64,000 bases of DNA from Coriobacteriaceae bacterium. Its GTDB lineage: Bacteria; Actinomycetota; Coriobacteriia; Coriobacteriales; QAMH01. A program made the translations under genes and the position numbers. Each line of letters begins with the position of its first letter. Within the stretch, counting starts at the first letter, position 1. The notes under the pieces were generated by a model that made no database searches, was not told where the DNA came from, and was given only the letters and a program-made list of their open reading frames with translations. Below are positions 1-9,284 of this stretch, piece by piece. The DNA is taken from NCBI GenBank assembly GCA_025992705.1, contig DAJPGJ010000001.1:1798001-1862000 (forward strand). Reading direction: 5' to 3'.

Positions 1-32
1 GAAAATCGCTGTTAACCTAAAAACGATAAACC

Positions 33-788
33 TTGGAATCAAAATGCGAAGGTGATGATGCGAAAGAAGAGGATATGGATTCGTTGGAAATACTGGATGC
101 AGTAGAAGCACAAGACTGGTTAATACAGCATATCGACGAAGGGCACTACTTCGAGCTGGACTCACATCCCGAACTTGGACATTGGATGGATCTCACTAGA
201 TTGGTCAATGACATGCAGCAGTTGCATGAGGTCTTTCTTTGGAATCACGCCCAGCTCATAAATGGTGTTCAAATCTATATGAATGACACTCTTCAGAAGA
301 TAATCGATAACGGATCGTCCCAAGCAGAAAACATAATTATCAATGGATATGCAATGAATTACTTTTCGAGTGGGATCAACCTCATCAGCTTCTTACAGTC
401 AATTTCAAACCACGAGAAGAAAAGAGGGTTCAAAAATCATCAGGCGTTTGACGCTCTTAGACGCAAGGCATTTGATGAGGATTTTAACTATGCGCTCTCT
501 TACACATTACGTAATTATTCACAGCACGGACAATTAATTGCATCGATATACCTTAATGCGAAACACGAAAAAGCCATCTGTTTTGACCTTTTCCAAATTC
601 TGAATTCTGCTCTTGTCGACACAAACGCAAAAGCAAAGAAGAGATTTGAGAAGATATATTGCAAACTGATGGATTACGGGGGAAATCCAGTTCGCATATC
701 GTTTGCAGGACTAACCGATGCTTATTTCGTCTCCATCTGCGAGCTTTACGAGAAATTCTTGCTAGCAAGTGAGTCGCCGAACATCTGA
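33..788 (+). CDS. Hypothetical protein, unrecognised family
   Basis: I do not recognise this 251-residue protein. It is acidic at the N-terminus and then mostly helical in appearance, with no membrane segment or catalytic motif that I can name. The first in-frame start is TTG at 33, just after stops at 18 and 27. An ATG at 75 preceded by AAGAAGAGG is a plausible alternative start (237 residues). Its base composition is AT-rich compared with the downstream housekeeping genes. Its last 14 codons overlap, antisense, the 3' end of the truncated DUF4012 gene, so its present C-terminus may come from a recombination junction rather than from the original gene. Confidence 0.6.
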   Translation: MESKCEGDDAKEEDMDSLEILDAVEAQDWLIQHIDEGHYFELDSHPELGHWMDLTRLVNDMQQLHEVFLWNHAQLINGVQIYMNDTLQKIIDNGSSQAENIIINGYAMNYFSSGINLISFLQSISNHEKKRGFKNHQAFDALRRKAFDEDFNYALSYTLRNYSQHGQLIASIYLNAKHEKAICFDLFQILNSALVDTNAKAKKRFEKIYCKLMDYGGNPVRISFAGLTDAYFVSICELYEKFLLASESPNI

Positions 789-2170
789 GCCGCATCTAAA
801 AGATTTATTGAAGACATTTTTTTAAAAAATGCATCCAAAGCAAGTGAAGCAACCTCACTAAAAAAAGCATTTTGCGCCTCGCCCGCAAGCAAAGACGCCG
901 TCGTATAATCCCCAACGCTTTCCATAAAAGATTCTATGTTGTATTTCAAATATGCGTCCTTCAAAAGAATCTCGGCCGCATTCGTTCCATCCACTATGGT
1001 TCCATCGGATGTTGTAACAGCTCCTGTCAAGCTTAATACAGACTGCAAGAAAACAGGATCTACGGCGATGATACCGTCAATCGGCTGCCTGTCATTCGCA
1101 TCCCAGACGGCCTTCATAATCTCTGCTGCGCGCGGAAAATGAGGAATGTACCCTGCATCATAAAAATACCTTCCAACCCTTGTACCGAAAATCGTTTTCT
1201 CCTCTTCAGTTGTTGGAAGATAATCGCTTCCCTCCGGGGCAAAAGGCAATTGTGGCGCACCCATTTCGCTTACGCTTAGCTTGCCATTGTCTACAGTTAA
1301 GACTCCCGTAGATCCAGGAAAACCACCTGTTGACCTTAACTCGGACTCACCAAAAGCCACAAGAAGATACGTTCGAGCCCCATCTGCGCCCAAAAGCCCC
1401 GGTAGCGCATTAGATAAATCTGTCGCGTATCCAGATATTTCATCCAGTGTGCCCATAAGGCCCTTTACAGTCATGACTGGTTCGATAAGCTGCGATACGT
1501 GCGTATCCCCCAGCGCATTCACCTGTTTAGCACACTCTTGAATAGTCTGTGACGCAGAACCGATCGGGTTCAAAAGCGACTGCAGCAGCGGGATATTAAA
1601 GCCCCCATTCACAAAGAGAGACGCGCTGCCGTCAGCTGGTAATCCTTGGGTGATAGGGATAAGCACTTGCTCCGAAAGCCTGTTGGCAACATTGGCCAAC
1701 GTACGCACCTGCTTCACGTCTTCGCCGTACACGGGAACAAACGTAAGCGGTGTCCATAATATACTGTTCACATTTCCATCTAGCTCTTGAGCAATAGAAT
1801 TAAGATTGGTCGCGGTTCGCTGTGCACCTTGGACATCGCCCGATTGAATCTGATTCACCAGCGCCGACCCCTGACTCATAAGAATTCGTGCATCGTTCAA
1901 GGCGTTCTTAGCGCTTGCCGCAAGCGTCACACCCGGAATAACCAATAGCAGAACTACAGCCACCACAACGGCAATGATGATGGGTTTACGCCTGACATGC
2001 CGCCGCCTTGCCTTTACACCATGATTCATATAGTTAGCAGTACTATACTGAGCAAGTTCGTTTCTCGAAGGACGAGGCGTGGGCTGGCGGTGCGGTTGAT
2101 TTGCGGCGCTCATCCGGCCGCCAACCGGCTGCTGCATTCCGTTACCGTAACCATTCTCCCGATTGTCCAT
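746..2170 (-). CDS. DUF4012 protein, C-terminally truncated
   Basis: DUF4012 proteins are membrane-anchored, largely extracytoplasmic proteins often found in polysaccharide loci; their function is unknown. This one has a short cytoplasmic N-terminus, a basic stretch, one hydrophobic segment (about residues 65-85) and then the DUF4012 region (RSTGGFPGS, DPVFLQSVL, DGTNAAEILL). It aligns along its length with the 636-residue paralogue at 10254-12164 but stops at SLASKNF, where the paralogue continues for about 170 residues. The stop lies inside the convergent gene 33-788. I prefer ATG 2170 (474 residues) because GGAGAG lies just upstream; an ORF start at 2251 is possible but lacks a ribosome site. 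Probably a damaged copy. Confidence 0.75.
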   Translation of the reverse strand: MDNRENGYGNGMQQPVGGRMSAANQPHRQPTPRPSRNELAQYSTANYMNHGVKARRRHVRRKPIIIAVVVAVVLLLVIPGVTLAASAKNALNDARILMSQGSALVNQIQSGDVQGAQRTATNLNSIAQELDGNVNSILWTPLTFVPVYGEDVKQVRTLANVANRLSEQVLIPITQGLPADGSASLFVNGGFNIPLLQSLLNPIGSASQTIQECAKQVNALGDTHVSQLIEPVMTVKGLMGTLDEISGYATDLSNALPGLLGADGARTYLLVAFGESELRSTGGFPGSTGVLTVDNGKLSVSEMGAPQLPFAPEGSDYLPTTEEEKTIFGTRVGRYFYDAGYIPHFPRAAEIMKAVWDANDRQPIDGIIAVDPVFLQSVLSLTGAVTTSDGTIVDGTNAAEILLKDAYLKYNIESFMESVGDYTTASLLAGEAQNAFFSEVASLALDAFFKKMSSINLLDAAQMFGDSLASKNFS

Positions 2171-2372
2171 CTCTCTCCACAATTCATACGGTCGCGACAC
2201 GCATGCGTCGCGGTATCTCGATGACATACGTGTTGATGAATGATACGCCATCTGCCCATTTCACGCGCCTCGCTTCATATATTCTTCGCGCCATTGGGCA
2301 CTTCCCTACGTACGAACGGGTGAAATGCTATAGAATCACCCGGAGCAAGCAAACCTTGACCTAAAGAGACTA

Positions 2373-3173
2373 ATGACCCTTGACGCCGATGACATACGTA
2401 TCGCAGTAGCAACGCATAAGCCATACCATATGCCACAAGAGCCGATTTACATGCCGATACAAGTCGGCAAGTCGCTTCATCCAGACATTGACCTAGGGTT
2501 TGCTGTTGACAACATGGGTGACAACATTAGCAACCTCAATGATGAATTCTCCGAGCTAACCGCTGTTTATTGGCTTTGGAAAAACTGCGATGCACCATAC
2601 AAGGGCATTGTTCACTATCGTAGGCATTTCAGAAATCCCCGTGCACGCGACCGTGATCGCTTCAAGAAGATTGCGACCGAAGGTGATTTTTGTAACGCAT
2701 TCGAACATGTTGACATCGTTGTTCCCAGGAAACGCAACTACTATATTGAGACGATCTATAGCCATTACGCGCACACGTTTCCCGGCGAGCAGCTCGACGA
2801 GCTTAGACAGGTCTTGCTCGATATGGAACCTGACTATGTCAACGCCTTCGACAACCTCATGCAGCGCAAAAAAGCGCATATGTTCAACATGTTTGTCATG
2901 AGCAGAGAAAAGTTCGACGAATACTGCGCCTGGCTCTTTCCCATTCTATTTGAGTTGACCAAACGCATCGATCCGCAGAAATATAATGACGCGTTCCAGG
3001 CACGTTACCCAGGACGCGTAAGTGAGCGTCTGCTTGATGTATGGATTAACACCAATGGCTATGAGTACGCTGAACTGCCTGTTATAAGCCCCGAACCCAT
3101 AAACTGGTTCAAAAAAGCCGGCTCATTCCTCCTGGCAAAACTCGGTGCAAAAAAATATACGAAGAGTTTCTAG
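2373..3173 (+). CDS. DUF4422 family glycosyltransferase-like protein
   Basis: This 266-residue cytoplasmic protein has the typical DUF4422 layout: an N-terminal strand IRIAVATHK, then DNISNLN and the central motif YKGIVHYRRHF, and a C-terminal region with RLLDVW. The family is annotated as putative glycosyltransferases of capsule and exopolysaccharide loci; the acceptor is unknown. The start is ATG 2373 with AAAGAG upstream. It is immediately followed by the next glycosyltransferase gene on the same strand, so the two probably form one unit divergent from the DUF4012 gene. Base composition is lower in GC than the Suf or Nar genes, as is usual for horizontally exchanged glycan genes. Confidence 0.75.
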   Translation: MTLDADDIRIAVATHKPYHMPQEPIYMPIQVGKSLHPDIDLGFAVDNMGDNISNLNDEFSELTAVYWLWKNCDAPYKGIVHYRRHFRNPRARDRDRFKKIATEGDFCNAFEHVDIVVPRKRNYYIETIYSHYAHTFPGEQLDELRQVLLDMEPDYVNAFDNLMQRKKAHMFNMFVMSREKFDEYCAWLFPILFELTKRIDPQKYNDAFQARYPGRVSERLLDVWINTNGYEYAELPVISPEPINWFKKAGSFLLAKLGAKKYTKSF

Positions 3174-3197
3174 TTGCCGCATATATGGGAGACACAA

Positions 3198-4295
3198 ATG
3201 ATTAATCAAGTGTTCTACATAGACGAGGTTAGTGATAGCGCCAACGAGAACCACGCAGGCAGCAAAGCGCGCGCCGACATCTCACAGATACTGAACAGCA
3301 TGGGCCTTACACGTTTGGTAGTCCGCTATGATAGGGTAGAGCGTCTCAGCGGAAACATCAAAAGCCGCCTGCTTGCCCACATTAAAGCTGTTGACGAATG
3401 GAATAAAGGACTTGCGCCCATTCAAAAAAACGATTGCGTTATCGTCCAATTCCCTCTCGACAATCATTCGATATTCGCAAAAAACGTCTTTGCCAAGCTT
3501 GACAAACGAGGAGCTCATCTCATATTGCTCATTCATGATCTTGATTTCATTCGTTTTCAAAGCAGCCAAACCACCTCGCAAATAAGCCGGATTCGCATAA
3601 ACGCAGAAGAGCTTTCACTGCTCAAACTTGCCTCCATCATCATCGTTCACAACGAACGTATGAAAAAGATGCTCATCGAAAGCTGCAATATCCCAGAAGA
3701 CAAAATAGTCTCTCTCAATATCTTTGACTATCTCCTTCCCACAAATACGCCAACTGCAAACGTACAGGGTCCATCCGCCGCTGTTGTGATTGCCGGAAAC
3801 CTCCAACGAGAAAAAACAGGGTATGTCTACGCTCTTCCAATCAATACAGAGTTCAGGCTCTACGGCCCAAACTATGAAGGCGCTGATTCTGATACAGTTT
3901 TATATTGTGGACAAGCAAAAGCAGAGAAACTCCCAGCAAAGCTGCAGGGCAGTTTTGGATTAGTGTGGGATGGCAGCAGTGCCCAGTCATGCAAAGGCCC
4001 CTACGGCGAATACCTACGAGTAAATAATCCTCATAAAACATCTCTGTACATCGCCTCTGGACTGCCCGTTATTATCTGGAATCAAGCGGCGCTGGCCCCG
4101 TTCATCCTCGAGAATGAACTCGGCATCGCCGTTTCCAGTTTGGAGGATATAGAGGAAAAGACAAAGTCGCTCAGTTCTGAGCAATATGAAAGAATCGTAC
4201 AGAAAGTTTTGGCTCTTTCGAAAGAGCTGCGAGAAGGTCAGTTCACCAAACGAGCCATCCACACCGCCCTCGCCAAGCTGCAAAAGCGCTCGTAG
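3198..4295 (+). CDS. Gtf3 / beta-1,6-galactofuranosyltransferase-like glycosyltransferase
   Basis: The protein resembles the GT-B family annotated as beta-1,6-galactofuranosyltransferase or Gtf3-like glucosyltransferase. Visible features are an N-terminal Rossmann-like half with VIVQFP and LILLIHDLDFIRF, an inter-domain VIAGNL, and the donor-side motif GEYLRVNNPHKTSLYIASGL (about residues 270-290) followed by LPVIIW. I place the start at ATG 3198 (365 residues), which has GGGAG six bases upstream; an in-frame TTG at 3174 directly after the preceding stop is less likely. It follows the DUF4422 gene. The likely role is adding a sugar to the lipid-linked repeat unit in the cytoplasm; the specific sugar is not shown by the sequence. 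Confidence 0.7.
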   Translation: MINQVFYIDEVSDSANENHAGSKARADISQILNSMGLTRLVVRYDRVERLSGNIKSRLLAHIKAVDEWNKGLAPIQKNDCVIVQFPLDNHSIFAKNVFAKLDKRGAHLILLIHDLDFIRFQSSQTTSQISRIRINAEELSLLKLASIIIVHNERMKKMLIESCNIPEDKIVSLNIFDYLLPTNTPTANVQGPSAAVVIAGNLQREKTGYVYALPINTEFRLYGPNYEGADSDTVLYCGQAKAEKLPAKLQGSFGLVWDGSSAQSCKGPYGEYLRVNNPHKTSLYIASGLPVIIWNQAALAPFILENELGIAVSSLEDIEEKTKSLSSEQYERIVQKVLALSKELREGQFTKRAIHTALAKLQKRS

Positions 4296-4308
4296 CGCCC
4301 TCCGATAC

Positions 4309-5472
4309 TCATTCCATATGCTCATCAGCTATTTCAAAGTATAGTTCTCGCAACCGTCGAGCTGTATCTTTGACATCATATCCAGCTGCTTTAATTTCTT
4401 GCGTCCCAAGCGGATTTCTTTTGCCCTTGAAGGACTTAACGGCATCCGCCCAGTTACGCCTCTTTTCCGTTAGAGAAAGGCGTTTAATAAAAGGCCTAGC
4501 GATATCGGCCTCTTCGGCAACATTATTCGACACGACACAGGGAAGACCGGATGCCTGGGCCTCGATCAAAGAAATTCCCAACCCTTCCCAAACCGAGGGG
4601 AACAGGAAAACATCCATGCCAGACAGCAGCTGAGGAATATTATCGCGCGCACCTAAAAAATGAATGTTCTCATGAGACTTGAGTTCCTCGCTTTTCTGAA
4701 GCAAGTGGTCTCTAAGGGGACCATCACCCACGATCCAAAGTGCGCAATTCTCGTCTGATCCGCAAACTTCATCGAAGACCTTTATGATGAACTCGTGATT
4801 CTTCTCCTCTGCGAGACGTCCCACATTGCCAATCACGAATGCGTCCTCCGTTGCGCCTAAACTATCGCGGATTTCCTTTCGCGCTTCAGATGAAAAACGA
4901 AAACGTTCCACAGCAATGCCATTCTTCAGAATCACGATTTTTTTGGAGGGACCGGGCAAAAACTTACTTTTTCCCGCCTCAGTTGAGCACGCGCAGAACA
5001 AATCGATGTTTTTGTTCATGAGAACAGCACTGATGCGTCGAATCACGCGTTTCTTTATATTCATCGTCTCAACAGATGAGTGCGAGTGCGCGATTACAAA
5101 AGGAGCGCCGCATCTTTTTGCAGCTTGTGAGCCAAATCTAAACACCGAGATGCTCCCCGAATGGATATGCACGATGTCATAATTATGCTCATTGAAGAAC
5201 TCCGTCAAGGGCTCCAAAATGCCCTTTCTGCTATGACCAGGATTAAACGGGAGCCCCAGCTCAAATACGTTGCCCCCTTTTTCTTCGATTAGCTGCTTAT
5301 ATGACTGATTGCCTACCCAATATGGCGTTAAAACATCAAGAACAAGCCCTTCGAGATTCATATTCAAATAATTGGAGATGATATAGGACTCTTGTCCGCC
5401 TCGTTCAAAAGGCTCTCCGAGCAAATTAAGAATCCGCAATGGTTTGGTATCTGAGCAACCCATGACATCCAT
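4309..5472 (-). CDS. GT4 family glycosyltransferase (EpsF-like)
   Basis: A GT-B fold retaining glycosyltransferase of about 387 residues. The N-terminal domain carries the glycine-rich FERGGQESYI acceptor loop and DIVHIHSG. The C-terminal domain has VGRLAEEKNHEFII, LWIVGDGPLRDHL, a hydrophobic segment IPQLLSGMDVFLFPS and the EX7E-type donor signature in VWEGLGISLIEAQASGLP (about residues 290-308). It should transfer a nucleotide-activated sugar in the cytoplasm during repeat-unit assembly. GGAGG lies one base before ATG 5472 and ten before ATG 5463, so the start could be either. It is convergent with the Gtf3 gene and is followed upstream by the GT2 and flippase genes on the same strand. Confidence 0.85.
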   Translation of the reverse strand: MDVMGCSDTKPLRILNLLGEPFERGGQESYIISNYLNMNLEGLVLDVLTPYWVGNQSYKQLIEEKGGNVFELGLPFNPGHSRKGILEPLTEFFNEHNYDIVHIHSGSISVFRFGSQAAKRCGAPFVIAHSHSSVETMNIKKRVIRRISAVLMNKNIDLFCACSTEAGKSKFLPGPSKKIVILKNGIAVERFRFSSEARKEIRDSLGATEDAFVIGNVGRLAEEKNHEFIIKVFDEVCGSDENCALWIVGDGPLRDHLLQKSEELKSHENIHFLGARDNIPQLLSGMDVFLFPSVWEGLGISLIEAQASGLPCVVSNNVAEEADIARPFIKRLSLTEKRRNWADAVKSFKGKRNPLGTQEIKAAGYDVKDTARRLRELYFEIADEHME

Positions 5473-5495
5473 ACCTCCATTGTCATACGCGACGA

Positions 5496-6416
5496 TTACG
5501 CATCGTTATCAGCGGGGAATTCGATGACGGGGTTAAACGAAAACCCATCGATAGTTCCTTTCGCTATCATTTTTAAACGCGCTCCCTTATTGTCCTTGGA
5601 TCTAAGCAGGACCCTGACAGCATGCCCCACCAGACGAGCCGCCTCATACAAAAAACCCTTCATACCTTCTCTGCGATAAAGATAAACGTCGTTTCGGTAA
5701 AGATAATTGTACCTGTCAAGCCGATCAGTACTATCTACTGCGATATTTGCACCATGGTTGGATGCGCATTTATGAACCACTATGCTTGAGGAAACCAGAT
5801 AGCATTTGTGTTGCAGGGAAATCCGACGGGTAAACTCCCAATCATCTGTCCAAATGAAGAATTCCTTTATTGGAAGGCCTGCTTCTTTAATCACAGAAAC
5901 TGGAACGAATAAGGAGACAAAACTCGCCATTACAACAGGACGGAGACCCCGTGCCGAATCGGAGATGTTTTTAGTGAGAGTCTCACGTTGCCTGTTCATT
6001 TCGCATATGGAGCCATCTTTCCATAACACTTTGCTCGACAAAAAGCCCCAATCTGAGTCGATCTCACTCGTTGCCTCCAGCAAGCGTTCGAGAGCGTCAG
6101 GATGAGGGATGGTGTCGTCATCCATCACCCAAATATATTCGTACTGAGCCTCCGCAGCAATCCTCATCCCCAACTGAAAGCCACCCGCGCCACCAAGGTT
6201 CTCTCCCGTGTTGTGATAAACGAGCGCATCTTTTTCAATATAAGGCGCTAAAGCAGCTTCCGTGCCATCGGAACTGTCGTTATCAATAACGATAACGTCC
6301 ATTTCATCTTTAGCCGTCTGGGCAAGCAATTGCTCAACGCATTCCACCAGCAAGTCTTTGCGATTGTACGTGACGACGACGGCAGCAACCGTCTTTTGAC
6401 GAAAAGCCGGGGCCAT
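5496..6416 (-). CDS. GT2 family glycosyltransferase (GlfT2/rhamnosyltransferase-like)
   Basis: A GT-A inverting glycosyltransferase. Visible motifs are AAVVVTYNRKDLL at the start, DNDSSDGT, GAGGFQLG, and the metal-binding WVMDDDTIP (the DXD element). Further on come FIWTDDWEF and a C-terminal helical region. The NLGGAGGF signature is typical of the galactofuranosyl- and rhamnosyl-transferase branch. I favour ATG 6416, because the catalytic domain begins about ten residues later and GGGGGT lies upstream; an extension to GTG 6473 is possible. It lies between the GT4 and flippase genes on the same strand, with gaps of 23 and about 67 bases, in line with one polysaccharide transcription unit. Confidence 0.85.
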   Translation of the reverse strand: MAPAFRQKTVAAVVVTYNRKDLLVECVEQLLAQTAKDEMDVIVIDNDSSDGTEAALAPYIEKDALVYHNTGENLGGAGGFQLGMRIAAEAQYEYIWVMDDDTIPHPDALERLLEATSEIDSDWGFLSSKVLWKDGSICEMNRQRETLTKNISDSARGLRPVVMASFVSLFVPVSVIKEAGLPIKEFFIWTDDWEFTRRISLQHKCYLVSSSIVVHKCASNHGANIAVDSTDRLDRYNYLYRNDVYLYRREGMKGFLYEAARLVGHAVRVLLRSKDNKGARLKMIAKGTIDGFSFNPVIEFPADNDA

Positions 6417-6483
6417 TCGAATACCCCCATTTTCATTAGATGCACAGTTCATACCCAACATGTGTTTTCTCACTTCGTAGTGA

Positions 6484-7932
6484 CTAGCCCTTGTTTTTCC
6501 CGACTATTCGCCAGAAATACTGGTTCTTTGTAATAAGGCAGTATATGAAGGAAAGTAGACAAAAGACTAGCACGCCAACAAGGATTTCGATAACGAGCAA
6601 AAGTACGGACATCCCTAAAGCTGGCATAAGCAAGCTTACGATGAAACGGATAAAAACAGCCATCACGATGCCGATAAGAAAAAACGGGAACGTGTTTTTC
6701 ACATAGCGAGCTAAGGGAAGTTCTCCGCGCACGAAAAACACCTGTACCGTCAAAACGACAAACTCCGCAGCAACGACGCCCAAAGCTGCCCCCAGTGCGC
6801 CGAGCTCGCTAATTAAAAGCAGACAGAGGACAACGTTGATCACGGCACCCGCGCAGACAGAAATGGTGTAGTGATTGTCTCTGTACAGGGGCAACAAGTA
6901 TTGTGCGCCAATCACATTTGTAGCGCAGATGAGCGGAACAATCCAGGCAAGCGCGGTCATCACGGCAGCGCATGGTTCGTATCCGGGGCCAAAGAAAACG
7001 ACGACGAATTCCGGTGCGATTCCCGTAATCCCAAAAGCCATTGCAAGACCACCAGCCAACATGAGCCACATGGAAGTATCGAGCAAGTCGAGCCCTTCTT
7101 CGGTTTTTCCGGCGGCAAACATGTTTGACATACGCGGAAGCATGACTGTACCCAGGGCCGTGATAACTGCCAGAGGCATTCGCGCCATTTTATTCGAATA
7201 ATCGAAATAGCCGGTTTGCTCCATGGTCGACATGGCTCCAAGCAAGATGGAGTTGAGCGTCGTGTAGAGGCTGATTGCGATAACGGGAATGAAGAGCTTC
7301 AGGTTGGGGAGAAAATGCACCTTAACCTCAGCCCATGTGGGCTTGGAAAACTTAACGTATTTATGAAGAAACGGTAAAAGCAGTGCAAAGCCAAGCAAGA
7401 AGCAGAGAGAGTCGATTCCGCAGTATATGTACACGTCCTGAGCAGAGTGTATGAGCGTGAAAATACCGACAAGTTCGAGAACCTTCGTCGCGATGTTGAT
7501 GATGGTCGCTTTGGCAAAGTCCTCCATTCCAAAAAAAAGCCAGGAAACGTTAATCACGCTTGAAAAGACGTACATTGCCCAAAGCAATGATATGACCATA
7601 CCTCCCTGCGGAAACAGAATTGCGTAAACGAGATAGAAAACGAACACGGGAATAGCGACGACAAGCTGCGAGGCAAAGACTGAGCTGAACGTTTTGTTGC
7701 GCTGCGCGGGATTATCCGCAACCGCCGCCATGGCACGGACGCCATAATTCGACATGCCCAAAGTCGCAAACATCACGAAATAGACAGCAATTGCATAGGT
7801 ATAAGAATACAGTCCGACCCCTGACGCCTCGAGAACTCGTGACAGATAGGGTGTGGTAACAAGCGGCGTGATAATCTGGAATATCTGATACGCCGAGTTA
7901 TAGACAAAGTTTTTCTTTACAGAGTGTGACAT
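6484..7932 (-). CDS. Lipid-linked oligosaccharide flippase (Wzx/RfbX-like)
   Basis: A polytopic membrane protein of about 482 residues with roughly 12-14 hydrophobic segments. It starts with KKNFVYNSAYQIFQIITPLV, a typical N-terminus of the polysaccharide biosynthesis (MOP superfamily) exporters. Conserved features include PYLSRVL and GVGLYSY early and MLPRMSNM in the middle. It should move the undecaprenyl-linked repeat unit to the outer face of the membrane. The proposed start ATG 7932 has no convincing ribosome site, and a TATAGT sits only seven bases upstream, so the mRNA may be leaderless. It is divergent from the polymerase-like gene at 8016. Confidence 0.85.
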   Translation of the reverse strand: MSHSVKKNFVYNSAYQIFQIITPLVTTPYLSRVLEASGVGLYSYTYAIAVYFVMFATLGMSNYGVRAMAAVADNPAQRNKTFSSVFASQLVVAIPVFVFYLVYAILFPQGGMVISLLWAMYVFSSVINVSWLFFGMEDFAKATIINIATKVLELVGIFTLIHSAQDVYIYCGIDSLCFLLGFALLLPFLHKYVKFSKPTWAEVKVHFLPNLKLFIPVIAISLYTTLNSILLGAMSTMEQTGYFDYSNKMARMPLAVITALGTVMLPRMSNMFAAGKTEEGLDLLDTSMWLMLAGGLAMAFGITGIAPEFVVVFFGPGYEPCAAVMTALAWIVPLICATNVIGAQYLLPLYRDNHYTISVCAGAVINVVLCLLLISELGALGAALGVVAAEFVVLTVQVFFVRGELPLARYVKNTFPFFLIGIVMAVFIRFIVSLLMPALGMSVLLLVIEILVGVLVFCLLSFIYCLITKNQYFWRIVGKNKG

Positions 7933-7939
7933 GGTCACA

Positions 7940-7945
7940 ACTATA
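7940..7945 (-). promoter_or_regulatory. Candidate -10 element of the flippase operon
   Basis: TATAGT on the minus strand ends seven bases before the proposed ATG at 7932. A weak -35 candidate, TTCGAG, lies 16 bases further upstream. The spacing would start the transcript at or within a base or two of the start codon. This is inference from spacing only. Confidence 0.35.
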
Positions 7946-8015
7946 CCGTAACGAACAAACACTCGAAGCTACGCCATGTATGGTATTCTCTAAGCAGCAC
8001 TCAACATAAATAATA

Positions 8016-9275
8016 ATGAGTTTGATAGTTATGACAAATAAAATCAAAGCCAGACTTTTCCAGATTAGACACGCCCCAACTTTCGCAATGATTCTATATT
8101 GTATTTATCTTGTATGGAAAATTAGCCAGAGCACTCTATTGGCTTTTATTACAGATGGATTGCCCAACACGATTATTCACTTTTCAATCTTAGCGTTGCT
8201 GACGATTAGCGACGTCTACACCCATCGTGACCAATACTTTCGGCGTCCCTTTGACAAAAAGCTAATTCCCGTCATTTGTTTCTTTATTCTCGGCTGTATC
8301 GTCTGGATAGTCTCGCGCCGTGTTGAGATTATTGATTTGGTCATACTTGTATGGTGCTGTAGAAACGTCGACTTCAAAAAGATCGCAATTACCTCGATTG
8401 GGATTATTTCCATATTCTCTTTAATCGTTGTTGTTCTCTCCTTGTTTGGCGTTATTAATGACTACGTATGGGATCCTGGAACAAGAAATAGGCATGGTTT
8501 TGGATTTCTCTATTGCACCACATTAAGCCACCTGTTTCTTACGGTATCTTTACTTTGGATTTTTCTCCGCCGCAGCGCTCTCACGTTTGTAGAAATACTT
8601 GGTATTCTTGCAATAGACATTCTTATCTTTATCTTCACCGACGCAAAGAACTCTTTTATTTTGGTTATTTTGGCACTTGTGCTTTGGTTTTTTCTCAAAG
8701 TATCCAAAGGCAAATTTGCAGGAAAAAAAATATTGTCTATATCCGGCGCTTGGATATTTCCAATACTCGCGGTTTTAAGCCTGATATGTTTCCTTGCTTT
8801 TAATCCTTCATTTGAATTTTGGAATATCATTAACAAAGCTTTGGCAAACAGACTTGCTCAAACGCAAGCTACCTTATTCACTTATGGTGTCTTGCCATTT
8901 GGACAAGAAATAGAGCTTGTTGGAAATTGGCTAACACCCGAAGGTGTCATGGAAATAAGCACTGGATCATTTGATACAAATTTTGTTGACAATTCCTACA
9001 TGCATATCTTGATATATATGGGATGGGTTGCACTTGCTGCTGTCGTGTTCACTCTTTTTCAACTTGGCAGATGGGCAGCCAACACCAACAACAAGTACCT
9101 AACACTCTGCCTATGTGTTATTGCTCTTCATGCCGTACTTGATACGCAACTTATTGAGCCCGTATACAACACATTTCTTTTCTTGACTCCTTGTCTTCTT
9201 GCACAAGAAGTCCCTCTTGCCTCATGGCAAAAACCATTGTGGAAACCCGCTTGTTTAAAAGAGAAAAACAGGTAA
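8016..9275 (+). CDS. O-antigen/polysaccharide polymerase-like membrane protein (Wzy-like)
   Basis: A very hydrophobic 419-residue protein with about 10-12 membrane segments. It has a loop between them containing GTRNRHGFGFLYCTTLSHL and a long extracytoplasmic loop near residues 270-330 before DNSYMHILIYMGW. This topology, the NRHG and DNSY elements and the position next to a flippase fit a Wzy-type polymerase or O-antigen ligase. These families share little sequence, so the call rests on topology and context. Starts at ATG 8016 or ATG 8031 are both possible; neither has a strong ribosome site. It is the most AT-rich gene of the region, which suggests recent exchange. Confidence 0.65.
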   Translation: MSLIVMTNKIKARLFQIRHAPTFAMILYCIYLVWKISQSTLLAFITDGLPNTIIHFSILALLTISDVYTHRDQYFRRPFDKKLIPVICFFILGCIVWIVSRRVEIIDLVILVWCCRNVDFKKIAITSIGIISIFSLIVVVLSLFGVINDYVWDPGTRNRHGFGFLYCTTLSHLFLTVSLLWIFLRRSALTFVEILGILAIDILIFIFTDAKNSFILVILALVLWFFLKVSKGKFAGKKILSISGAWIFPILAVLSLICFLAFNPSFEFWNIINKALANRLAQTQATLFTYGVLPFGQEIELVGNWLTPEGVMEISTGSFDTNFVDNSYMHILIYMGWVALAAVVFTLFQLGRWAANTNNKYLTLCLCVIALHAVLDTQLIEPVYNTFLFLTPCLLAQEVPLASWQKPLWKPACLKEKNR

Positions 9276-9284
9276 CAAAGTTAC

